Source: Terrisporobacter glycolicus ATCC 14880 = DSM 1288 (GTDB lineage Bacteria > Bacillota > Clostridia > Peptostreptococcales > Peptostreptococcaceae). Taken from it: 64,000 bases of DNA. The DNA is taken from positions 2,108,001 to 2,172,000 of the forward strand of contig NZ_CP117523.1 of the NCBI RefSeq assembly GCF_036812735.1, read 5' to 3'. The notes under the pieces are model-generated. The model was given only the letters and a program-made list of their open reading frames with translations. It searched no databases and had not been told where the DNA came from. The position numbers and the translations under genes are program-made. The stretch's first letter is position 1. Every line of letters begins with the position of its first letter. This document shows positions 46,413 to 55,773 of the stretch, piece by piece.

Positions 46413-47489
46413 CTATTTGTTTACTTCTTCATAAGTGTATTTATCTAAAGTATTGCTACCTATATAATATTCACCCATGCGATAAGTTTGAGGATTTACC
46501 AAATATGATACTAAATAACACCATTCATCCTTATAATAAACAGGCCCATCAATTATACATGCTTGTTCATCATCGCCCTTTTCAAGTATTTTATTTATTT
46601 CATCTTTAGAATATTTGCCCTTCTTACTTGAAGCTTCATTATCATAACTTGTGCTTTCCTCTGGTTGCTTTTCATATTTTACTCTTTTTTCACTTCCACT
46701 AGGAGAATATTTATACAAAGTAAAGTCATCGGCATCTACTAAGTAGGCAAAATCATTTATAGTAAGCATTTCACCATTTTCATCTAAGTACACTCCTACA
46801 AATACATAATTTTGTAATTTAAACTCTTCATCTTCTTCGCAATAACTTCCACTTGGTGAGTAAACATAATGTATCTCGTCTTTGTTTTCTTTTGTTTGCT
46901 CATAAAGTTTTTCTCTTGCCTTATTTATGTCAGATTTTATTTTATCTAAATCTAAGTTTGAAACTTCTTTAAAGTTTGTAGCTAACATATTATCTAGCTC
47001 AACTTCGTTTATTGTTGATTTAATTTTGTCTTCACATTCTTCCTTACTTAATAAATTCTCTTTTATTAAATGATTTTTATTATTAGGATCATTTAGTGTA
47101 AACCTTATTTCATTTTCATTCTCTTTATTTAATAATACCTTTAACTTATATTCATCTTCTGATTCAGATTTAAAAGTATAATCAACTTTATAGCCATCTT
47201 CACTTAATTTTGTATCTGCTAATTGTAAACATTCTTCTTTATCTTTGCTTATGGAATAAAGTGAGGCTTTCTCATTATTAAATGCAAAAATAAATGTTCT
47301 TTCTACGCCATAGGCATATTCTTTATTATCCCATTTATCATCTGAAACAGTGTAATACAGGTACTTATTGTTTAATTTTTCCCCCATAAAATTTTCAGGT
47401 TGTGCTGCTTCTTTTACTTCTTCTTTGCCACATCCAACAAATAAAATCATTAGCGCCGAAATTAAAAATAATATAACCCTTTTTTTCAT
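46413..47489 (-). CDS. Lipoprotein of unknown function
   Basis: A 358-residue lipoprotein: signal MKKRVILFLISALMILFVGC with Cys20 as lipidation site, then an acidic, Lys/Glu-rich extracytoplasmic region with predicted strands. Two segments of similar style (KLNNKYLYYTVSDDKWDNKE near 37-57 and CIIDGPVYYKDEWCYLVSY near 310-328) are noticeable. No recognised domain. The ATG follows AGGGGGAAAATTT. It is followed by a terminator-like hairpin and, downstream, the metal-chelate operon. Confidence 0.8.
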   Translation of the reverse strand: MKKRVILFLISALMILFVGCGKEEVKEAAQPENFMGEKLNNKYLYYTVSDDKWDNKEYAYGVERTFIFAFNNEKASLYSISKDKEECLQLADTKLSEDGYKVDYTFKSESEDEYKLKVLLNKENENEIRFTLNDPNNKNHLIKENLLSKEECEDKIKSTINEVELDNMLATNFKEVSNLDLDKIKSDINKAREKLYEQTKENKDEIHYVYSPSGSYCEEDEEFKLQNYVFVGVYLDENGEMLTINDFAYLVDADDFTLYKYSPSGSEKRVKYEKQPEESTSYDNEASSKKGKYSKDEINKILEKGDDEQACIIDGPVYYKDEWCYLVSYLVNPQTYRMGEYYIGSNTLDKYTYEEVNK

Positions 47490-47569
47490 AAATTTTCCCC
47501 CTATTTTGCTTTATTAATTATTTTAAATATGCATTATATTTTGCTACATACTTTGCTATATATTTTTTA

Positions 47570-48940
47570 TTATTCAACCATTTCTAACTTAGTTAACTTA
47601 TAGGTTTTATCTATGTCATTAAATATAAATTCGTATTTATTATTAAATATTTTTTCCTTTTGCTCATCACCTTTTGTTATTTCATATACTTCTTTTACAG
47701 TTATACTACCTTTTCCCTCATCTTCATTATAATTAAAGTCAATTATTTCATGATTAACATATCTTTCACTTATACCTTTTTCATAGAACTTAGGTACATT
47801 ATTTTTTTGCTCATTATATAAATTGCTACCTACGCTAAGTAAGTCTTCTATATATGAAAAATCATTGTAGTTCACTGCATCTGCAAAGTAATATAAATAG
47901 TCATAAATTAATGTAAAAACAGAGTCTTTTACTTCCTCTGATGATGGTGGCTTAGTATACTCGTAGTTTAAGTATATATCTGAACTTCCATCAATTTGTA
48001 CCACATTACTTTTTATGCTCTTTCCTTTATATTTTAAAATACCATATACAGTGTCTCCATCTTTTAGTCCTGATATTGTACTAATTTGTCTAACTGTTTT
48101 ATCTGTACTTTTGTCGTTTATGTAGATGATAGCATCTGGTTCATCACTATTTATTTTATTGTTGTTAATAGTTCCTTCCATGTTTATGTAGTTTGTTAAT
48201 TCTCCATAGAAAAGATCTATTTCTTTAGATGCCTTTGTTTTTTCAAAATCATTGTCACATGATATAACTAACTTATATTTTCCTGGTAAAAGTGGACCTA
48301 CTTCTCCACCTTTTAAATCTTCTTCTATTAACTTTTCACCATTATATAAATCAATTTTTGCATCTTGATATGTGGATTCTAATTGTATATATCTAGGGTT
48401 TATACCTATATAACATTTTTCTTTAAACAATACTTTCTTTTTTACTATACTAAATGGATTATTATCATTTGTACTATCTTCCACTGAATACATTTCTCTT
48501 AAGTATTGAATATCATTGTTTAAATTTGAAGGATTCTCTTTGTAATATTCTATTATTAGTCCTAAGTTTTCTTCTGTTATATTTAATCTTTTGTCACTGG
48601 AAATCATTATTTTTTTTAGTTTAGATGGATTGTCATTTATTATTGCTTCCTCAAATTGATTTATTACTTTTTCTTGAGTTTGTGGTATTGATACAACTGT
48701 TATTCCTACAATAAACAGTACTGAAATTGAAAGTATTAGAATTTTTTGTAGTTTGCTTAAATTTTTAGCTTTGTTCATAATTTTTTCGCTTTTTTCTTTA
48801 AGAAATGATGTTGCTTTTTTAGAGTTTTTGGATACCTCTGTGCCTATATGGCTAAAGGTTGTATCTTCTATTTTGTTACCACATTTATAGCAGTATTTTT
48901 CATTGTTGCTTACTTCTGTGTTGCATTTATTGCACCTCAT
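47570..48940 (-). CDS. TcaA/YvbJ-like zinc-ribbon membrane protein
   Basis: A 456-residue protein with an N-terminal zinc ribbon (MRCNKCNTEV and YCYKCGNKI, residues 1-26), a basic linker, one membrane helix (about 61-83) and a large extracytoplasmic region of repeated folds ending in an NTF2-like domain. This is the layout of S. aureus TcaA and B. subtilis YvbJ, linked to cell-wall antibiotic response. The frame opens at 48979, but AGAGGGCGG places the start at the ATG at 48940. Its neighbour at 49030 also pairs a zinc ribbon with membrane helices. Confidence 0.85.
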   Translation of the reverse strand: MRCNKCNTEVSNNEKYCYKCGNKIEDTTFSHIGTEVSKNSKKATSFLKEKSEKIMNKAKNLSKLQKILILSISVLFIVGITVVSIPQTQEKVINQFEEAIINDNPSKLKKIMISSDKRLNITEENLGLIIEYYKENPSNLNNDIQYLREMYSVEDSTNDNNPFSIVKKKVLFKEKCYIGINPRYIQLESTYQDAKIDLYNGEKLIEEDLKGGEVGPLLPGKYKLVISCDNDFEKTKASKEIDLFYGELTNYINMEGTINNNKINSDEPDAIIYINDKSTDKTVRQISTISGLKDGDTVYGILKYKGKSIKSNVVQIDGSSDIYLNYEYTKPPSSEEVKDSVFTLIYDYLYYFADAVNYNDFSYIEDLLSVGSNLYNEQKNNVPKFYEKGISERYVNHEIIDFNYNEDEGKGSITVKEVYEITKGDEQKEKIFNNKYEFIFNDIDKTYKLTKLEMVE

Positions 48941-48984
48941 AATTTCCGCCCTCTCAAATATTTTTAATTTTTTCAACATAAATT

Positions 48985-49020
48985 AAAAAGGACATTGAAC
49001 CTTAAATCCAATGTCCTTTT
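48985..49020 (-). terminator. Terminator of the DUF2628 gene
   Basis: AAAAAGGACATTG and CAATGTCCTTTT arms with an A+T-rich loop, followed on the minus strand by a T-run. It is ten bases past the stop of 49030-49668. Confidence 0.85.
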
Positions 49021-49029
49021 GATTTCATT

Positions 49030-49668
49030 TTAATAATAATAAGACATTGCCCCAAACATTGAGCCAAACATAACTACAGATAAGAATACTAATATAATTG
49101 CTAAAATCGCTGGTATTAAGAATAATACTAGTGGAAGAACCATATTAGTACCACCATTTTTGCTTATCAATGACTGTCTATAACTACTATCTGCACAATT
49201 AATTTCTTGGAATTTCTTATTTATATGATCTAAGTATAGTGAATTGGCAAAAGTACCTAAACCTATCCAAATGCATATATCCAATATCCATCCTATAACA
49301 GGAACAAATGATAATAGTAAACTTGCTAAAAAGTATAATAAACCTTGAACGTACATTTTTCTATATAGCAGCCAATAAGTACCTGCTAAAAATGCTGACC
49401 AGTTCCAAGTTTTTTTATCTCCAGTCATTTTAATTTGCTCAAATTTTCCTAAATAGAACATTTGATTCTTTGAAATAAATGTGTTCATTTCTTCTTCGCT
49501 ATAATCATTTTCCGAATAATTGCTTCCAGAACTTCCCCCTTGTGAATTATTTTTGTTAAGTTCTACTTTTTTTAGAGGCTTCCCACAACCATTGCAAAAT
49601 GAACTTGTAGATTGATTTTCTTTACCACACTCCGTACAGAAAACTACGCCTGAATCTGTTGATTGCAT
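49030..49668 (-). CDS. Zinc-ribbon DUF2628 membrane protein
   Basis: A 212-residue protein with an N-terminal zinc ribbon (FCTECGKE...FCNGCGKPL), a Ser/Asn-rich linker and a C-terminal DUF2628-like membrane part recognisable from WNWSAFLAGTYWLLYRKMY and GLGTFANSLYLDHINKKF. The C-terminus has a further pair of helices. Two ATGs are possible (49674 and 49668); AAAGGAAG spaces the second better. DUF2628 proteins have no known role. It is transcribed alone with its own terminator. Confidence 0.88.
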   Translation of the reverse strand: MQSTDSGVVFCTECGKENQSTSSFCNGCGKPLKKVELNKNNSQGGSSGSNYSENDYSEEEMNTFISKNQMFYLGKFEQIKMTGDKKTWNWSAFLAGTYWLLYRKMYVQGLLYFLASLLLSFVPVIGWILDICIWIGLGTFANSLYLDHINKKFQEINCADSSYRQSLISKNGGTNMVLPLVLFLIPAILAIILVFLSVVMFGSMFGAMSYYY

Positions 49669-49871
49669 ATACATCTTCCTTTCTTGATAAATTACTTAAA
49701 AATAAAGTTGTAAATCTTTATATTAATTTTCTACCCAAAATGTTACAACTTTAATAACCCGAAGAGTATAATATCATATATTATTTTCTAAATTTGTCGT
49801 AATTTGTATTTTTTGTACATTTTTTCAATAAAAATAACATTTAATATCATAAATAGTCCTATTTAGGCAAA

Positions 49872-49907
49872 TAAATATCCAGCCTAATAATTTAAGCTGG
49901 TTATTTT
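49872..49907 (-). terminator. Terminator of the 211-residue lipoprotein gene
   Basis: CCAGC...GCTGG centre within A+T-rich arms followed by TATTTTT-like tract; it lies immediately after the stop at 49917. Confidence 0.65.
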
Positions 49908-49916
49908 TCTTATCTA

Positions 49917-50552
49917 TTAATTACTTTTCTTTTTCCCCTTACTATCAGTATAAATCTTTGTTGTTACATTCATATTTTCATCTAGTTTTTTCTTATTGTC
50001 ATTTAATGACTTTAGCAAACTTCCTTTGTCGTTTTGATCGTACTCATTATTAACTAGTATCATTGTATCTTTTATGTAATCCTTCATAACCTTAGCTATA
50101 TCATATATATCAGCATTGTCAGGATCTGATTTACTAACAATATAGGATGCCAAGTAATAATTATCTTCCAACTCATCTGCAAGCTTTTCACTTTTGTACT
50201 GATCAATTAAATAGTTCATTGCTTCTTGTTTAATATCTTTTGACGTATTGCCATATAAATCATCTAAAGCTACTAATTTATCAATAGTATTTAATTTATT
50301 TTCTGTTTTTTTCAAATCTGAAGTTATTTCTTTTGATTTGTTAGCATATTTAGCCACTTCATCAAAAGATTTTATATTTAAATCCTGAAGTTTTTCTTCA
50401 TTATCTAATTTTTCTTTATTTGCTTCGTATACTTTGTTTACTTCTTCTGGTGTTTTTAAATCCCTTAATTTAACACTTGAATTATTTGCATTACATCCTA
50501 CTAAACCTAACATTAAAATACATAAGACACTTTTTCTTAAAATTGATTTCAT
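49917..50552 (-). CDS. Lipoprotein of unknown function, helical
   Basis: A 211-residue lipoprotein with signal ILRKSVLCILMLGLVGC (Cys20 lipidated). The mature part is almost all charged and helical (for example SFDEVAKYANKSKEITSDL), with predicted coiled-coil character and no recognised family. The ATG follows AGGGGGTATT. It is a single-gene unit between a zinc-ribbon protein and the ECF-sigma operon; both neighbours have terminators of their own. Confidence 0.8.
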   Translation of the reverse strand: MKSILRKSVLCILMLGLVGCNANNSSVKLRDLKTPEEVNKVYEANKEKLDNEEKLQDLNIKSFDEVAKYANKSKEITSDLKKTENKLNTIDKLVALDDLYGNTSKDIKQEAMNYLIDQYKSEKLADELEDNYYLASYIVSKSDPDNADIYDIAKVMKDYIKDTMILVNNEYDQNDKGSLLKSLNDNKKKLDENMNVTTKIYTDSKGKKKSN

Positions 50553-50725
50553 AATACCCCCTATTTACTTATTTTGACAAATTTTCTTATCTAATAACCA
50601 TTATATCATTTTGTCTTAATTATTTTGGTAGTATTTATAGTATTACTACTATGTGCTTAGTATTCTAACTTAGTTTTATATTTCTTGTTTCCTTACATTT
50701 ATATATGTATGATATGTATAAATAA

Positions 50726-50760
50726 AAAAATCCAATAGATGTATTATCTATTGGATTTTT
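50726..50760 (-). terminator. Terminator of ABC-permease operon
   Basis: Perfect 15-base arms AAAAATCCAATAGAT and its complement with a five-base loop, just past the stop codon at 50775. Confidence 0.9.
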
Positions 50761-50774
50761 ATTTTGCAATTTAT

Positions 50775-52019
50775 TTATTCAACTTCATGATTTTTACATG
50801 CTTTATCTGTAAAAAATAATAGGGTTATGATTAAAATAACAGATACTATCATCATAATCCAAGGCTGAATAACTAAAACTCCAAAAATATCATAAAATTT
50901 ATAATATCCTAAGGTATTGTTAATATTTGCAATATTTATAGGAAATAAATCTATTATATAATCTATAAATTTAGGCATAGTTCCCATGTTTATAAATCTA
51001 GGAACAAATAATAGTCCTAGTGTCATAATTATAACTGTAAATGAGTTTTTTAACTTTGATGATATAAACATGGCTATAGATGTAGCAACTAAGCACCCTA
51101 TATATCCAAATACTACAGACAATAAAAACGCCTGTAAAAAATTAATATTGTACATTGAGTGCCAATAAGTAGATACACTCTGTATTTTACAGTTCCATCC
51201 TTCAAAGCCATATATAAAAAGTCTTATAAATGCTGCAAACCCTATGGATATGAAATAAAATATAGTTGTAAATATAAAAGCTGCTTTAAACTTTGATTTT
51301 ATTAGCTTATCTTTTCCATACTTTGTTGATAGTATAATACCATCTATCTGATTTTCGCATTCTGATGAGAATATCGATGAAATACATATACTGGCGCATA
51401 TTATTATCACTATGGAAATTAAACTCATATCCCAAATTAATTTAAACCAACCATCAGTATAATTATAGTATAGTGGTGTGTCCATCTTATTTGTAGTTTT
51501 TATAATTTTATCTTTTTCTTTATTTGTATATTCATATGAAGATTCATGTTCTATATAATTTAAGACTTGTTTTTCTCTATTTGAGTAAAATTTTATTCCA
51601 TCTTTTGATTTTAAATTTGCAGAAGCATCTACTCCTAATAATAGGGACTGTCCATATGATCTATCAATTAAACTATCTATATCTTTATATTTTTGCCAAT
51701 GAGTATAGTATTCTTCTTCATTTAACCCATCGAAATCACCCGTATTTTTAGAGCTTTTTTGTAAACTGTTATATATATTTATTACATCAGATATTCTTTT
51801 TTCAGTTAAATTCCCATTTAAATTATTAACTTCTTCTCTTTTTTTAGTTATAGCAGATATTCCTTTTTTTAAGTTTCCTGTTAAATCACTACCATAAGAC
51901 TCTCCTGATATTGAGAAAACTAAATTTATTATGCATACTAAAAATACCATAGCTATAGCCATTATTGAGCTTCTTCTTTTAATTATTTTTTTTAACTCAA
52001 ATTTAGTAAGTTCATTCAT
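50775..52019 (-). CDS. ABC-2-type permease, paralogue B
   Basis: A 414-residue membrane protein with one N-terminal helix (about 17-37), a large extracytoplasmic loop (about 40-200) and five further helices. It is a clear paralogue of 52052-53281: both open with FELKKIIxRxS, share ISKREEVNNLNGNLTEKR / ISKRKEAFNNLSGDLTEKR in the loop, and have the matching INFLQAFLLSVVFGYIGC. The large loop may bind a substrate or a partner. The ATG at 52019 follows GGAGGTAATT at about 12 bases. It is the last gene of the ECF-ABC operon. Confidence 0.88.
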   Translation of the reverse strand: MNELTKFELKKIIKRRSSIMAIAMVFLVCIINLVFSISGESYGSDLTGNLKKGISAITKKREEVNNLNGNLTEKRISDVINIYNSLQKSSKNTGDFDGLNEEEYYTHWQKYKDIDSLIDRSYGQSLLLGVDASANLKSKDGIKFYSNREKQVLNYIEHESSYEYTNKEKDKIIKTTNKMDTPLYYNYTDGWFKLIWDMSLISIVIIICASICISSIFSSECENQIDGIILSTKYGKDKLIKSKFKAAFIFTTIFYFISIGFAAFIRLFIYGFEGWNCKIQSVSTYWHSMYNINFLQAFLLSVVFGYIGCLVATSIAMFISSKLKNSFTVIIMTLGLLFVPRFINMGTMPKFIDYIIDLFPINIANINNTLGYYKFYDIFGVLVIQPWIMMIVSVILIITLLFFTDKACKNHEVE

Positions 52020-52051
52020 TGAATTTTAATTACCTCCATTATTTTCATCAT

Positions 52052-53281
52052 TTAAGATATGGTATATTTATTAAAAGTTTTATATGTTAGAGTAAGTAAA
52101 ATCATAACTAAAATTATTGATATTATAATCATCATATATGGTTGTGAAATTAAAACTCCAAACAAATTATAGAATTTATAATTATTTAAAATACTGACTA
52201 TATGAGTCATATTTAATGGAAGTAAATCTGTAACATATGATAATAAATTAGGTATTATATTTATATTTATCAAACTTGTAGCAGATAAAACTCCTAATGA
52301 TAGTATAACTGTAGTAAAAGGTGTTTTTAGCTTTGCTGAAATGAACATAACTAAAGACATTATAATCAGTGATGCAAGATATCCTAATAAAGTAGCTAAT
52401 AAAAATGCTTGTAAAAAGTTTATATTATACATGGAATACCAATATGATGCAGAAGTTTGTATTTTACAATTCCATCCGTCAAATCCATATGTGAAAAATC
52501 TTAAACAGGCAACAAAAGCCATAGAAGCAAAATAAAGAATTGTTGTAAATATAAAAGAAGCATTAAATTTTGCCCTTATTAATTTATCTCTTCCGTGTTT
52601 AGTAGATAATATAATACTATCAACCTGAGTTTGATATTCTGATGAAAATAAATGTGCTATACATATACAGATGATAATCAATATATATATACCAAATGCA
52701 TCATCTATTTCACCCAATAATGCTCTCCATCCATCTGAGTAATTATAGTATAAAGGATCCTCCATATCTCTTACTGACTCCATAATTTTTTCTTTAGATG
52801 AGTAGTTATTATTTTCTATAAACTCTTTTATTTTATCTTCACGCTTCAAGTAAAACCCATTTATATCTTTTGGTGTAAGTTTATTGATAACTTCAGAATC
52901 AGTGACCCCTATTGGATTATTTGCTTTAACTAGCAAGGAATCAATATTTCCATACTTTTCCCAGTATTTGAAATAAGCTGAATCATTAAATCCACTAAGA
53001 CTGTATTCATCAGTAGGAAGATTCTCTGGCTTACTTCTTAATTCATTATGAATACCTATTATCTCGGATAGTCTCTTTTCTGTTAAGTCACCTGATAAAT
53101 TATTAAATGCTTCTTTTCTTTTTGAAATAGCTGACATTCCTGTATACGAGCCACCATACATTTCATTTGATAGTTGAATAAAGAAACTTGTCATTAAAAT
53201 TGAAAATAATAATATTATTCCAATAACTGTACTTTTTCTCCTAATAATCTTTTTCAGTTCAAATTTAGTAATAGTATTCAT
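52052..53281 (-). CDS. ABC-2-type permease, paralogue A
   Basis: A 409-residue membrane protein of the same build as paralogue B, with about six helices and a long N-terminal extracytoplasmic loop. The start ATG at 53281 overlaps the ATPase stop by one base, indicating coupled translation. Conserved cores are KRKEAFNNLSGDLTEKRLSE and INFLQAFLLATLLGYLASL. The two permeases would form a heterodimer with the ATPase at 53281-54165. The direction of transport and the substrate are unknown. Confidence 0.88.
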   Translation of the reverse strand: MNTITKFELKKIIRRKSTVIGIILLFSILMTSFFIQLSNEMYGGSYTGMSAISKRKEAFNNLSGDLTEKRLSEIIGIHNELRSKPENLPTDEYSLSGFNDSAYFKYWEKYGNIDSLLVKANNPIGVTDSEVINKLTPKDINGFYLKREDKIKEFIENNNYSSKEKIMESVRDMEDPLYYNYSDGWRALLGEIDDAFGIYILIIICICIAHLFSSEYQTQVDSIILSTKHGRDKLIRAKFNASFIFTTILYFASMAFVACLRFFTYGFDGWNCKIQTSASYWYSMYNINFLQAFLLATLLGYLASLIIMSLVMFISAKLKTPFTTVILSLGVLSATSLININIIPNLLSYVTDLLPLNMTHIVSILNNYKFYNLFGVLISQPYMMIIISIILVMILLTLTYKTFNKYTIS

Positions 53282-54165
53282 TAATTTTGCTCTCCTTTTT
53301 CATTGAAGTAGTATAAAAATACATCTTCTAAATTAGGCTCATCATATGTGCAAATAGCGTCATCTATATTAGGTTTTTCATCTCCTACAATTCTTGCAAT
53401 AACATATTTATTTTCTCTAATTAAATTAGAAACCTTAAATTTTTTACTAAGATTATGAAGTTTATTTTCACTTACTTTTAAGTTGTATACTTTTCCTCTT
53501 AGTTTATCTATCATTTCAGACGTAGTTAACTTCTCTACTAATACACCATCTTTCATTACTAGGATTTCATTAGCAATAAATTCAATATCAGATGTTATAT
53601 GAGTAGATAGTATTACTATTTTATCTTTAGAAATATCTGCAATTAAATTTTTAAATCTTATTCTCTCGTTTGGGTCTAATCCTACTGTGGGTTCATCTAA
53701 AATTAATATTTTGGGGTCATTTAAAAGAGCTTGGGCAATTCCAAGTCTTTGCTTCATACCACCTGAGAATTTACCAATTTTTTTTCTTCTCTCTTTTTCC
53801 AAATTCACAAATTCTAATAATTCATCAACTTTTGCTTTAACATCATTCTTATGAATCCCTTTTAAAGCACTTACATATTGTAAAAATTCTTCAGCAGTAA
53901 AGTTCTTGTAAAGTCCTACATTCTGTGGAAGATAACCAAGTAAATTTCTATATTCAGGTCCTAAATCATCTTTATTTTTTCCATCAACTAAAATTTCTCC
54001 ACTACTTGGTCTAGATACATCTGCAAGTATCCTCATTATAGTTGTCTTTCCTGCTCCATTTGGTCCAAGTAATCCATATATTCCTGAACTTAGTTCTGTC
54101 GTAAAATCCTTCACCGCTATTTTATCATTAAATTGCTTACTAACTTTATTTATAGTTAATATCAT
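53281..54165 (-). CDS. ABC transporter ATPase of the ECF operon
   Basis: A 294-residue ATPase. Walker A is GPNGAGKTT, the signature is KFSGGMKQRL, Walker B is ILILDEPT and the switch His is in STHITSDI. The C-terminal 80 residues after the switch resemble those of drug/peptide-export ATPases (VGDEKPNIDDAICTYDEPNL). The ATG follows AGGAGGAG, 11 bases past the partner membrane protein. It works with the paralogous permeases encoded just downstream. Confidence 0.94.
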   Translation of the reverse strand: MILTINKVSKQFNDKIAVKDFTTELSSGIYGLLGPNGAGKTTIMRILADVSRPSSGEILVDGKNKDDLGPEYRNLLGYLPQNVGLYKNFTAEEFLQYVSALKGIHKNDVKAKVDELLEFVNLEKERRKKIGKFSGGMKQRLGIAQALLNDPKILILDEPTVGLDPNERIRFKNLIADISKDKIVILSTHITSDIEFIANEILVMKDGVLVEKLTTSEMIDKLRGKVYNLKVSENKLHNLSKKFKVSNLIRENKYVIARIVGDEKPNIDDAICTYDEPNLEDVFLYYFNEKGEQN

Positions 54166-54176
54166 TTTTTCTCCTC

Positions 54177-55013
54177 CTATAAATCTTGATATTGATAATC
54201 ATAAAAGTTTATTGACTGTTTATAAAATAATCTTAAAGAATATATCATTGTTATAAATGACAGGGCTAACACTGCCAATTCCGCAAAATGGCTTATGTTA
54301 AGTTGAATATTATTCATTAAAATTATTGATAATATCCATATGGATAGACATATTGCAATACTATTAATACTTCTATATATAGACACTATTACTAATGAAA
54401 CTGATGATGTTAAAAATATTGGAATTAGCCATAAAACAAGCATTTTTAATATATTTACACTAGAATAGGTATTTGTTAGTAAAATACTTATAATAAGACC
54501 TATTCCTATTGAGAAAACTCCAATAATAATTATCTTACTTAATAGTATTTCTCTTAAAGAATACTTGTAACTTAACTCTATTTCCCAAACACTTTCATCC
54601 CTTCCTTTTATTAATTCAAATACACCTAACAAAATAGGTATAGGTGCAATTGAAATAGCAGTTTCATATATATTAAATTCAAATTTAACTGTTATTATAG
54701 TTCCTAAAAGTACTAGTAATAAAGATAAAAACCAGTATAGTTTACTTACAAAAGTCAAGTTTAACTTAATAAGCTCTAAACTTGACTTTACATTAGGGTA
54801 TAAATTAACTTTATGCTTTCTTTCAGTTACTGGCATGTAATCTCTTAATACATCTATTGTAGCTTCTATTTTGTATTCATTTACTTCTGGAACTATATAA
54901 CTATCTAGAAAATTTTCTATTTCTTTTAAATCTTCTTCCAACAAATCTTCAAATTTATCGTCATCTATATTTTTATACTTTGTTTCTAAAGTTTGTATTT
55001 TGTGTTTTTTCAA
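54177..55013 (-). CDS. Membrane protein, probable regulator partner of the ECF sigma factor
   Basis: A 278-residue protein. The N-terminal 90 residues are acidic and cytoplasmic (DDDKFEDLLEEDLKEIENFL), followed by about six membrane helices. The position directly after the sigma gene suggests an anti-sigma role, though no zinc-binding HxxxCxxC motif is seen, so it is not a canonical ZAS-type anti-sigma factor. The frame opens at a GTG (55022) that overlaps the AGGAGG; the TTG at 55013 is correctly spaced. It overlaps the sigma gene by 41 bases, so expression is tightly coupled. Confidence 0.78.
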   Translation of the reverse strand: MKKHKIQTLETKYKNIDDDKFEDLLEEDLKEIENFLDSYIVPEVNEYKIEATIDVLRDYMPVTERKHKVNLYPNVKSSLELIKLNLTFVSKLYWFLSLLLVLLGTIITVKFEFNIYETAISIAPIPILLGVFELIKGRDESVWEIELSYKYSLREILLSKIIIIGVFSIGIGLIISILLTNTYSSVNILKMLVLWLIPIFLTSSVSLVIVSIYRSINSIAICLSIWILSIILMNNIQLNISHFAELAVLALSFITMIYSLRLFYKQSINFYDYQYQDL

Positions 55014-55560
55014 CCTTTTCACCTCCTAATATTTTTTTCAAGCTTTTTACTCCATTAAGTAATCGTGACTTTATAGTATTTTCATTAGAACCTGTAATCT
55101 TACTTATTTCTTTTATCTTTAAATCATCATAATATTTTAAAATAATTGCTTCTCTCTGAAGAGGCGATAATTCACTTATTGCTTCTTTAACCTTTTTAGT
55201 TTCATCTTTTTGAGATAGTATATCTATTAAATTATTCTTATCTTCTATATCATGATTGTCTATATCATCAATATTTTGAAAATGTTTATATGAACTACTT
55301 TTAAAATAATCATTTTTTACATTTACTGCTATTTTTAATAACCAGCTTTTGAACTTTCCTTTTTCATCATTAAACTGATTAATATTCTTGATAACCTTTA
55401 TAAAAACTTCTTGAGTTAAATCATAAGATAACTCTGAATCAGATGTATTTCTATAAAGAAAACTATGGACTATGTTATAATTTCTTTTAACTAAAATCTC
55501 CATTGCATGTTCATTTCCATTTTGTACTTCTTTTACTAAGTTCTCATCTGAATGTGGCAT
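54973..55560 (-). CDS. ECF-family RNA polymerase sigma factor
   Basis: A 195-residue sigma factor. Region 2 (residues about 20-90) has SYDLTQEVFIKVIKN and GKFKSWLLKIAVNVKNDYF. Region 4 (about 120-175) has LSPLQREAIILKYYDDLKIKEI and GSNENTIKSRLLNG. Length and lack of an N-terminal domain fit ECF sigma factors. It heads an operon with a membrane partner, an ABC ATPase and two permeases, and probably activates its own promoter; no matching -35 (AAC) box pair was confirmed. The ATG follows GGAGG. Confidence 0.94.
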   Translation of the reverse strand: MPHSDENLVKEVQNGNEHAMEILVKRNYNIVHSFLYRNTSDSELSYDLTQEVFIKVIKNINQFNDEKGKFKSWLLKIAVNVKNDYFKSSSYKHFQNIDDIDNHDIEDKNNLIDILSQKDETKKVKEAISELSPLQREAIILKYYDDLKIKEISKITGSNENTIKSRLLNGVKSLKKILGGEKVEKTQNTNFRNKV

Positions 55561-55773
55561 TAATTAACCTCCTTTCACTATATACAACGATTTATTTTAA
55601 AAAAAGTTTTATAGTTTATTAATTTATTTAGGATCTATTAGACAATCTCATAATAAATAAAAAATATAAATGGTTAGATATTGGTGATACACCAATATCT
55701 AACCATTTATATTTGGGTTAATATTAATTTGTAATATATTAATACTAAATTATACTTTAAATATGGAACATTT

